Below, piece after piece: positions 1-5,312 of a DNA stretch of 5,312 bases. The notes beneath the pieces were generated by a model. The model had not been told where the DNA came from, made no database searches, and worked only from the letters and a program-made list of their open reading frames with translations. The position numbers were made by a program, and so were the translations under genes. Position 1 is the stretch's first letter. Every line of letters starts with the position of its first letter. The DNA lies in assembly GCA_003520315.1 (NCBI GenBank), contig DOVA01000032.1, forward strand, positions 1-5,312, in the 5' to 3' direction. The stretch is from Rikenellaceae bacterium. Lineage in GTDB: Bacteria > Bacteroidota > Bacteroidia > Bacteroidales > UBA932.

Positions 1-1009
1 TAACATGTGCATATTTTTCTGTTTCCGCTATTCTTAACTGTTTCTTTCCGACTTTTGAAACGACTTCTCCTAATGTGTCGCTCACATTTTCCTTGTCATA
101 TAGAACATGAAGTCCTTTAAACTTTTCATCATATGGTGTAAGTGTACAATAATAGAGTGGAAGAGTCTTCATCCCCACTTCGAGCATATCTGTTTGGGTA
201 AGCACTGTGGTCAACTCTCTAGCACGGTCATTGCGAAAATTAAAAAATATCACTGCATCACCTTCATCAAGAACACCAACAGGTTTGCCATCCTCACCAA
301 GAGCTATATGAGGTTTTATAAATTCATCAGTTATACCCTCGTCATAACTCTTCTGCATTGCATCAACGCCATATGTGAACCCCTCACCTTTGCCTTCAGT
401 AATAAGATCATAAGCAAGCTTTATTCTCTCCCACCTCTTGTCTCGATCCATAGCATAGTAACGTCCTATTATGGAAGCCAGCTTAATATTAGTCCCTTGA
501 ATATATCTTAATAACTGATCAATAAACCCTTTACCACTTCTTGGATCTGTATCTCTACCATCCATAAAAGCATGAATATATACTTTAGTAAGGCCCATCT
601 CTTTGGCAACATCAAGAAATCCAAACAAATGTTCCATGGAACTGTGTACGCCACCATCACTCATTAAACCAAAAAAATGAAGAGCCTTTCCTGAATTTTT
701 AACATATTCGTAAACAGCTTTAATCTCGGGATTTTCCATTAGTCTTTTTTCCCTGCAAGCTTTATTAATTTTAACTAAGTCCTGATAAACGATTCTTCCT
801 GCACCAATATTAAGATGCCCAACCTCGGAATTTCCCATTTGTCCTTCAGGAAGTCCTACATCTTCTCCACATGCAGAAAGTTTCGAGAAAGGATATTTAG
901 CTCTAATAGCATCAATGTTTGGTGCCCCCTGAGTATAAATAACATTGGATTTATCGTGTTTGCCTTCACCCCATCCATCAAGGATCATTAAAAGTACCCT
1001 TTTATCCAT
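1..1009 (-). CDS. gpmI: 2,3-bisphosphoglycerate-independent phosphoglycerate mutase (iPGM), C-terminus cut off by the window edge
   Basis: Interconverts 3- and 2-phosphoglycerate in glycolysis and gluconeogenesis, in the cytoplasm, using two metal ions (usually Mn) and a phosphoserine intermediate. The 336 visible residues start [14 protein letters not shown]. Counting from that Met: metal ligand Asp11 in LDGWG, catalytic Ser61 in MGNSEVGH, His122 in SDGGVHSS, Arg152-Asp153 in DGRDTDP, Arg183 and Arg189 in [11 protein letters not shown], and Arg259/Arg262 in NFRNDRAR. These sit within 1-2 residues of the Geobacillus enzyme numbering (Asp12, Ser62, His123). The visible part holds the first piece of the phosphatase fold and the phosphotransferase insert. 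The fragment stops at AETEKYAHV, so the C-terminal metal ligands and roughly 170 residues are missing. An in-frame ATG at 1033 would add 8 residues. I prefer 1009 because the family numbering fits, and because a promoter element at 1045-1052 would leave almost no leader before 1033. No Shine-Dalgarno sequence is visible. Identification is very secure; the start is less so. Confidence 0.97.
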   Translation of the reverse strand, partial: MDKRVLLMILDGWGEGKHDKSNVIYTQGAPNIDAIRAKYPFSKLSACGEDVGLPEGQMGNSEVGHLNIGAGRIVYQDLVKINKACREKRLMENPEIKAVYEYVKNSGKALHFFGLMSDGGVHSSMEHLFGFLDVAKEMGLTKVYIHAFMDGRDTDPRSGKGFIDQLLRYIQGTNIKLASIIGRYYAMDRDKRWERIKLAYDLITEGKGEGFTYGVDAMQKSYDEGITDEFIKPHIALGEDGKPVGVLDEGDAVIFFNFRNDRARELTTVLTQTDMLEVGMKTLPLYYCTLTPYDEKFKGLHVLYDKENVSDTLGEVVSKVGKKQLRIAETEKYAHV

Positions 1010-1018
1010 AGATTTATT

Positions 1019-1026
1019 TATTTTTG
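1019..1026 (+). promoter_or_regulatory. Candidate Bacteroidota -7 promoter element for rnr
   Basis: Reads TATTTTTG, an exact match to TAnnTTTG. Transcription starting near 1031-1033 would give an A-rich leader of about 30 bases before the rnr ATG at 1062. That leader ends in a run of seven A bases next to the start codon and has no Shine-Dalgarno sequence, as is common in Bacteroidota. No convincing -33 TTG is present upstream. The T-rich context makes a chance match possible. Confidence 0.45.
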
Positions 1027-1044
1027 TTGCCATATTGGATTTAG

Positions 1045-1052
1045 CAAAATTA
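1045..1052 (-). promoter_or_regulatory. Candidate Bacteroidota -7 promoter element for gpmI
   Basis: On the minus strand this reads TAATTTTG, an exact match to the Bacteroidota -7 consensus TAnnTTTG. A transcript beginning a few bases downstream, around 1038-1041, would have a leader of about 30 A/T-rich bases before the ATG at 1009. No clear TTG -33 element lies 19-21 bases upstream, where the sequence is already inside the rnr coding region. In AT-rich DNA this motif can occur by chance, so the call rests mainly on its position. Confidence 0.45.
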
Positions 1053-1061
1053 TACAAAAAA

Positions 1062-3047
1062 ATGAGTAAAAACAGAAACGCAGGTAAAACAAAAAAGTTT
1101 AAAGAAAAAAATAAAAACACGAAAAGGAGCCCAAGAGAAGAGGTAATTGGTCGCGTAAGCATGACACGTGAAGGTTATGGATTTATTATAAGGGATGGTT
1201 TTGATGATGATATTTTTGTCAGTGCCCGTAAAATGAGAGGAGCTTTAAACGGAGATACTGTTAAAGTAGCTCTGACGGCTAAAAAGACCAAAACTCGCAA
1301 CATGGAGGGTGAAATCATCGAGATTATTGAAAGGTCAAAGAAGCCGTTTATTGGAGTTCTTCAGATTACAGGCTCACAAGCCTGGGTGATAACCGAAAGC
1401 AGAAATATGCCCTATGACATCAGAATCCCCATTGAAAATGTAAAAGATACTCAAAATGGATTAAAGGTTGCAGCAGTTGTTGATGAGTGGCCTAGGAAAT
1501 CAGACGAACCAATTGGGCATATTATAGATGTTCTTGGGACTCCGGGTGAAAACAACACAGAGATGCACGCAATTCTCGCCGAGTTCGGACTACCATATAA
1601 GTTTGAAGTACAAGTTGAAAAAGAAGCTGATAAAATTCCGGAAAATATATCTTTAGAAGAAATTTCATTAAGAAAAGATTTTAGAAACGTTCCTACCTTT
1701 ACAATAGACCCTGCAGATGCAAAAGATTTTGATGATGCCCTATCTATTCGCAAACTCGAAGACGGCAATTGGGAAATAGGTGTTCATATAGCTGATGTTA
1801 CTTATTATGTTAAACCCGGATCACTTATTGAGAAAGAGGCTCAGGAGAGAGCTACTTCTGTCTATCTTGTTGACAGGACAGTACCTATGCTTCCTGAAAA
1901 ACTATCAAACAAACTATGTTCTCTAAGACCTAATGAAGATAAGCTTTGCTTCTCGACCGTATTTGTCATGAATGATAATGCTAAAATTATTGACAGATGG
2001 TTTGGTCGCTCTATCATTAATTCAGACTACAGATTTAATTATGATGAAGCGCAGAACATAATTGAAGGAAGTGAAGGACCAATGAAAGAAGAGATACTTA
2101 AACTTCATAAACTTGCCACAATTCTCCGAAAAGAACGTTTTAGCAAAGGAGCAATCAGTTTTGAAAGACCTGAAATGAAAGTTGAAATCGACGAAAATGG
2201 CAAACCTATTGGTGTATATTCAAAAATAACCAAGGAATCCAATTGGCTTATCGAAGAATTTATGCTTCTTGCCAATCGTGAAGTTGCATATTTAATAGGT
2301 AAAAAAGGAAAAAATGCCAAGACTTTCGTTTATAGAATCCACGAAGAACCTGATGTTGACAAAGTTGCTGCTTTCAGGACTTTTATTCACCATTTTGGCT
2401 ATGAAATGAAACCAACCAAAAACAGTCGTGAAATCTCCAGTGAAATCAATAAACTGCTTGAAACTGCAAAAGGCAAACCTGAAGAGGAAGCAATTGAAAT
2501 AATGGCACTTCGCTCAATGGCACGTGCTAAATATTCTACCGATAATGTAGGCCATTATGGACTGGGATTTGATTATTACACACATTTTACATCACCTATA
2601 AGGCGTTATCCCGATATGATGGTTCATCGTCTCTTGTCAATGTATTTGGACAATGCAAAGTCTCAGGAAAAAAAATATTATGAAGAATTATGCAAATATT
2701 CCAGTGAAAGAGAGCAGCTTGCGACAGAAGCAGAGAGAGCGAGTGTGAAATACAAGATGGTGGAGTTTATGCAAGACAAGGTAGGAATGGAGTTTAACGG
2801 GAATATTTCCGGGATTACTGAATGGGGAATATACGTCGAACTCGAAGATACCAAGATTGAAGGATTAGTAGCTTTGAGAAATATAAAAGAGGATTATCTT
2901 GAGTATGACGAAGATTCAATGTCCCTTACTGGCAAAAGAACAGGCAGAAAATTCGTGCTAGGTGATAAAGTTAGAATAAAAGTAGACAGAGCAAACCTTG
3001 AACAGAAAGAGTTGGACTATTCATTAATATGGGATATACCCCACTGA
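1062..3047 (+). CDS. rnr: Ribonuclease R (RNase II/R family 3'-5' exoribonuclease)
   Basis: Processive hydrolytic 3'-5' exoribonuclease that degrades structured RNA and takes part in RNA quality control in the cytoplasm. The protein has 661 residues. In order: a Lys/Arg-rich N-terminal tail (1-25); a cold-shock-type OB fold (about 28-72, [16 protein letters not shown]); a second OB fold (about 95-160); the RNB catalytic domain (about 205-530) with metal-binding Asp216, Asp222, Asp224 and Asp225 in [13 protein letters not shown] and HIADV at 242-246; the family signature at 498-522 (HYG through TSPIRRYPD to VH); and a C-terminal S1 domain (about 574-656). All expected catalytic acids are present. 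The open frame extends upstream to an ATG at 945, but those 39 extra codons lie antisense to gpmI and do not look like RNase R, so I use ATG 1062. The N-terminal helix-turn-helix and Lys-rich C-tail of E. coli RNase R (813 aa) are absent. It stops with TGA 7 bases before the glycosylase gene. Confidence 0.97.
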   Translation: MSKNRNAGKTKKFKEKNKNTKRSPREEVIGRVSMTREGYGFIIRDGFDDDIFVSARKMRGALNGDTVKVALTAKKTKTRNMEGEIIEIIERSKKPFIGVLQITGSQAWVITESRNMPYDIRIPIENVKDTQNGLKVAAVVDEWPRKSDEPIGHIIDVLGTPGENNTEMHAILAEFGLPYKFEVQVEKEADKIPENISLEEISLRKDFRNVPTFTIDPADAKDFDDALSIRKLEDGNWEIGVHIADVTYYVKPGSLIEKEAQERATSVYLVDRTVPMLPEKLSNKLCSLRPNEDKLCFSTVFVMNDNAKIIDRWFGRSIINSDYRFNYDEAQNIIEGSEGPMKEEILKLHKLATILRKERFSKGAISFERPEMKVEIDENGKPIGVYSKITKESNWLIEEFMLLANREVAYLIGKKGKNAKTFVYRIHEEPDVDKVAAFRTFIHHFGYEMKPTKNSREISSEINKLLETAKGKPEEEAIEIMALRSMARAKYSTDNVGHYGLGFDYYTHFTSPIRRYPDMMVHRLLSMYLDNAKSQEKKYYEELCKYSSEREQLATEAERASVKYKMVEFMQDKVGMEFNGNISGITEWGIYVELEDTKIEGLVALRNIKEDYLEYDEDSMSLTGKRTGRKFVLGDKVRIKVDRANLEQKELDYSLIWDIPH

Positions 3048-3054
3048 CTGCTTG

Positions 3055-3624
3055 ATGTACATTGAATTTCATCCCTTAGAACCATTTTTACCTCCAGAAG
3101 CAAAAATTCTAATGCTCGGAAGTTTTCCTCCCCCACGAAATAAATGGTCGATGGAATTCTTCTATCCAAATTTTCAAAATGATATGTGGAGGATTTTTGG
3201 AATAGTTTTCCACGAAGAGAAAGAATATTTTATTACAAATAAGAAATTTGATGCCGTTAAAATCAAGGATTTTTGCTATAAGAAAGGTATTGCCCTCTAT
3301 GATACAGCCACTGCCGTTAAAAGACTTAGAGACAACGCATCTGACAATTATCTTGAAATAGTTGATATGCTCAATCTAAAAGAGCTTTTACTTAAGATTC
3401 CGAAATGCAATACAATAGCTGCCACAGGGAAAAAAGCGCTTGATATAATTTTAAAAACCGCTAATTGCAAAGAACCGGAAATAGGAAACTTTTCTTTTTT
3501 TCAATTGGAAAATCGCCAAATAAAACTTTATCGCCTACCATCATCATCGCGCGCTTATCCAATGCCTCTTAATATAAAGGCAGAATATTATCAGAGATTG
3601 TTTTCTTCAATCAATATGTTGTAA
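3055..3624 (+). CDS. Uracil-DNA glycosylase superfamily protein, probable DNA repair glycosylase
   Basis: Probably removes a deaminated or damaged base from DNA in base-excision repair; substrate unproven. The 189-residue protein has the superfamily layout: motif 1 region ILMLGSFPPP (18-27), then FFYPNFQNDMWRIFG (35-49), a middle GIALYDTATAV stretch (78-88), a strand-like NTIAATGKKAL (119-129), and a C-terminal motif LPSSSRAYPMPL (161-172) resembling the DNA-intercalation loop. The spacing, the Asn-x-x-Trp at 42-45 and the LPSSS motif look most like the hypoxanthine-DNA glycosylase branch (family 6) or a related Bacteroidota group. Motif 1 has SFPPP where classical UNG carries GxDPY, so the usual catalytic Asp is absent; Asn42 is a possible substitute (inference). 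A TTG at 3052 directly precedes the ATG; I use ATG 3055. The gene follows rnr by 7 bases on the same strand and has no evident promoter of its own, so the two are probably co-transcribed. Superfamily membership is confident, exact family moderate. Confidence 0.85.
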   Translation: MYIEFHPLEPFLPPEAKILMLGSFPPPRNKWSMEFFYPNFQNDMWRIFGIVFHEEKEYFITNKKFDAVKIKDFCYKKGIALYDTATAVKRLRDNASDNYLEIVDMLNLKELLLKIPKCNTIAATGKKALDIILKTANCKEPEIGNFSFFQLENRQIKLYRLPSSSRAYPMPLNIKAEYYQRLFSSINML

Positions 3625-3648
3625 AAATTCACGTTATTTTTATTGTGA

Positions 3649-3945
3649 AATGAAATTTTTTATACCTTGATTGGTAAAGGTATAAGCTGCTTCATGCTTT
3701 ACATTGTAATCACAGCATATATCCTTGTGCTTGTAACAAGATGGTTTAATCTGCCCCATATAGGTTCTGCATGAACACTGCTCCACGTAATGATACCATT
3801 TCTTATTGCTACAATATTCTTTTCAATGAGCATATCAATATTTGTAAAAAACAGAGAAACAGGATTAATAACATTCTTGTTTTGCACACTAATACTTTTG
3901 TTTCTTGCAGGTTTTTCATGGCCAAGAGCAAGTATGCCTGCATGA
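3649..3945 (+). pseudogene. Remnant of an ABC-2 type transporter permease, truncated at both ends and with an internal stop
   Basis: One frame reads through 98 codons interrupted by a single TGA at 3772-3774, and ends at a second TGA at 3943-3945. Before the first stop it gives YTLIGKGISCF, then the hydrophobic MLYIVITAYILVLVTRWF and NLPHIGSA. After it comes TLLHVMIPFLIATIFFSM, then SISIFVKNRETGL, then ITFLFCTLILLFLAGFSWP and RASMPA. The order of membrane segment, short loop, membrane segment, F-V-x-x-R-E-T, membrane segment and G-x-S-W-P matches the C-terminal half of ABC-2 (DrrB/YbhR/YbhS-like) export permeases common in Bacteroidota. The first ~270 residues and the last ~50-60 (the part after SWP-x-x-x-x-PA-F-W) are missing. 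No ATP-binding or membrane-fusion partner lies within the window. The fragment should be non-functional. Identification is by recalled family pattern; no search was run. Confidence 0.7.
3660..3685. repeat. Perfect 9-bp inverted repeat with 8-base spacer
   Basis: TTATACCTT (3660-3668) and AAGGTATAA (3677-3685) are exact reverse complements separated by GATTGGTA. It lies 36 bases after the glycosylase stop and overlaps the start of the permease remnant. It is not a standard intrinsic terminator, because neither strand has a T run directly after the stem; the T run (3656-3661) precedes it on the plus strand. It could be a protein-binding palindrome, a weak RNA hairpin at the end of the rnr operon, or chance. 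Confidence 0.55.
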
Positions 3946-4002
3946 AGCAGATATGATATGGTTGCAACGGGCTGATTAAAAGACTTACAAAAAGCTGTAA
4001 AT
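3946..4002. other. Non-coding gap between the permease remnant and tnaA
   Basis: No reading frame here continues the permease family pattern and I recognise no gene. The only structure is a 5-bp hairpin (TTACA at 3985-3989, TGTAA at 3996-4000) just beyond the tnaA stop. It is too short, and has too poor a T tract, to call a terminator. Confidence 0.5.
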
Positions 4003-5312
4003 TTATGCAGGTTTCAATTCAATTGTAAAATGCCTCATTATAGGCATTTCTTTTGTTATAATATAGCCTTTATTAATTGATTCTCTCCTGTCAAAAACAT
4101 TCTTTACAGCTGCAGCTATATAATCCATGTGATTATTGGTATAAACCCTTCTGGGAATTGCAAGACGAAGAAGTTCAAGCTCGGGATATCTGTTTTCTCT
4201 AGTATCAGGGTCTCTGTCAGCAAGTAAAGTCCCGATTTCAACTGCTCTTACCCCCGACTCAAGATATAGTTCAACACCAAGAGTCTGAGCAATAAATTGT
4301 TCTTTAGGAACATGAGTCAGAATTTTCTTAGCATCAAGAAAAATAGCATGACCTCCGGAAGGCCTTTGATATGGAATACCATATTCATCAAGTTTATGGC
4401 CCAAATATGCAACTTGAGAAATACGAGTCTCCAGATAATCAAACTCTGTACCCTCATAAAGACCGACAGCCAATGCATTCATGTCTCTTCCCGACATGCC
4501 GCCATATGTAATATAGCCTTCAAACATAATATTGTACATCTGACAATTTACCCAATCCTCTTCATGACGAAATCCAATAAAACCACCTATATTGACTATT
4601 GCATCTTTTTTGGATGACATGGTCATAAAATCAGCATAGCTAAACATTTCTCGGACAATTTCCCTTATACTTTTATTTTCATATCCCTTTTCCCGTGTCT
4701 TGATAAAATATGCATTTTCAGCAAAACGGGCCGAGTCAATTAAAACTTTAACCCCATAACGTTTTGCCAAATCTGAAACGCCTCTTATGTTTTCCATTGA
4801 AACAGGCTGCCCTCCTGCAGTGTTATTGGTTATAGTAATTACAATACACGGAATCTGTTCTTTTGGATATTTCTTAAGAACATTTTCAAGTTTATTAATA
4901 TCCATATTCCCTTTAAAAGGGAGTTCAAGAGTTGTATTGGCAGCTGCATCTATTGTACAGTCAACTGCATGAGCCTTGCGAAATTCAATATGTCCCTTTG
5001 TAGTATCAAAATGAGAATTTCCGGGTAAAATATCTCCTGCTTTGATTATTGAAGAAAAAAGGACGTTTTCAGCAGCTCTCCCCTGATGCGTAGGGAGGAA
5101 ATAAGGAAAACCGGTTATATCCTCTATTGCTTCTTTCAACTTATAGTATGAACGCGCACCAGCATAACTCTCATCACCTTCCATAATAGCTGACCATTGT
5201 TTGTCGCTCATAGCTCCTGTTCCTGAATCGGTAAGAAGATCTATAAATACATAATCGCTCTTTAAATTAAATAAATTATAGTGAGCATCTTTAATCCACT
5301 GCTCTCTTTGCG
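4003..5312 (-). CDS. tnaA: Tryptophanase (PLP-dependent beta-eliminating lyase), N-terminus cut off by the window edge
   Basis: Cleaves L-tryptophan to indole, pyruvate and ammonia with pyridoxal phosphate, in the cytoplasm. The frame runs to the right edge, so the Met at 5211 is internal: 33 residues precede it, including FIDLLTDSGTGAM, which is conserved near the N-terminus of this family. About 30 residues are missing. In visible numbering (435 residues from 5310): THQGR phosphate-binding loop (74-78), FDTT (101-104), NNTAGGQPVS (162-171), IDSARFAENAYF (191-202) with the PLP-contacting Asp and Arg, the PLP lysine Lys235 (second Lys of SSKKD), and the substrate-carboxylate Arg355 in GVRAVEIG. 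The sister enzyme tyrosine phenol-lyase has Arg in MERG and RFF near its end. Here these are Ile359 (VEIG) and RHF with His427, the tryptophanase pattern. It lacks the short insertion of E. coli TnaA before FDTT, like Bacteroidota versions. Promoter and any leader regulation lie outside the window. It converges with the rnr operon. Confidence 0.92.
   Translation of the reverse strand, partial: QREQWIKDAHYNLFNLKSDYVFIDLLTDSGTGAMSDKQWSAIMEGDESYAGARSYYKLKEAIEDITGFPYFLPTHQGRAAENVLFSSIIKAGDILPGNSHFDTTKGHIEFRKAHAVDCTIDAAANTTLELPFKGNMDINKLENVLKKYPKEQIPCIVITITNNTAGGQPVSMENIRGVSDLAKRYGVKVLIDSARFAENAYFIKTREKGYENKSIREIVREMFSYADFMTMSSKKDAIVNIGGFIGFRHEEDWVNCQMYNIMFEGYITYGGMSGRDMNALAVGLYEGTEFDYLETRISQVAYLGHKLDEYGIPYQRPSGGHAIFLDAKKILTHVPKEQFIAQTLGVELYLESGVRAVEIGTLLADRDPDTRENRYPELELLRLAIPRRVYTNNHMDYIAAAVKNVFDRRESINKGYIITKEMPIMRHFTIELKPA
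4028..4049. other. Stem-loop with 8-bp perfect stem inside the 3' end of tnaA
   Basis: AAATGCCT (4028-4035) and AGGCATTT (4042-4049) pair perfectly around a 6-base loop. On the plus strand the stem is followed by CTTTTG, and on the minus strand by TTTAC beyond the stem's own T residues. It could act as a weak terminator in either direction between the converging transcripts, but it lies in coding sequence for the conserved MPIMRHF tail, so coding constraint or chance is a fair alternative. Confidence 0.3.

Noticed and set aside
107..511. 134-codon plus-strand open frame
   Set aside because: It is the antisense shadow of gpmI, which is conserved across the whole stretch.
945..1061. Upstream extension of the rnr reading frame to the ATG at 945
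   Set aside because: The 39 extra residues are antisense to the start of gpmI, show no RNase R similarity, and would begin upstream of the likely promoter. ATG 1062 with its A-rich leader fits better.
3628..3661. Possible terminator after the glycosylase gene: TTCAC/GTGAA stem with a later T6 run
   Set aside because: The stem has only 5 bp with a 12-base loop, and the T run is separated from it by several bases, so it is not a convincing intrinsic terminator.
3699..3956. Two ~60-codon frames, one on each strand, in the gap
   Set aside because: Neither resembles a known protein, and both overlap the frame that carries the ABC-2 permease pattern.
3906..4014. Direct repeat TGCAGGTTT at 3906-3914 and 4006-4014
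   Set aside because: Nine bases exactly 100 bases apart is plausible by chance in AT-rich DNA, and no deletion or insertion boundary is visible at either copy.
4003..5211. Start of the lyase gene at the Met at 5211
   Set aside because: The same frame continues upstream to the window edge with the family-conserved FIDLLTDSGTGAM, so that Met is internal.
4003..5312. Tyrosine phenol-lyase instead of tryptophanase
   Set aside because: The diagnostic Arg of tyrosine phenol-lyase is Ile here (VEIG), and the C-terminal pair reads RHF as in tryptophanase rather than RFF.

Overview
The window is AT-rich bacterial chromosome and most likely comes from a member of the Bacteroidota. The clues are two matches to the Bacteroidota -7 promoter element (TAnnTTTG) in the 52-base gap between the first two genes, A-rich leaders without Shine-Dalgarno sequences, and protein sequences that resemble Bacteroidota versions of their families. 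I assign phylum only; genus and species cannot be read from this.

Layout from left to right. (1) Positions 1-1009, minus strand: the first two thirds of gpmI, the cofactor-independent phosphoglycerate mutase, running off the left edge. (2) Positions 1010-1061: a compact divergent promoter region. (3) Positions 1062-3047, plus strand: rnr, a complete RNase R-type 3'-5' exoribonuclease. (4) Positions 3055-3624, plus strand: a complete 189-residue protein of the uracil-DNA glycosylase superfamily, 7 bases after rnr and probably co-transcribed with it. (5) Positions 3625-4002: a gap with no intact gene. It holds a 98-codon remnant of an ABC-2 type transporter permease, with one in-frame stop and both ends missing, plus a perfect 9-bp inverted repeat. 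(6) Positions 4003-5312, minus strand: a PLP-dependent beta-eliminating lyase, best called tryptophanase (tnaA), with its first ~30 residues beyond the right edge.

These genes do not form one pathway. gpmI is central glycolysis, rnr is RNA turnover, the glycosylase is probably base-excision repair, and tnaA is amino-acid catabolism that releases indole, pyruvate and ammonia. The rnr-glycosylase pair is the only likely operon. The rnr operon and tnaA converge on the decayed transporter fragment. I see no CRISPR array, insertion sequence, tRNA, rRNA, phage gene or defence system, and nothing that amounts to a new biological system. The most notable item is the permease pseudogene, which is easily missed because of its internal stop.
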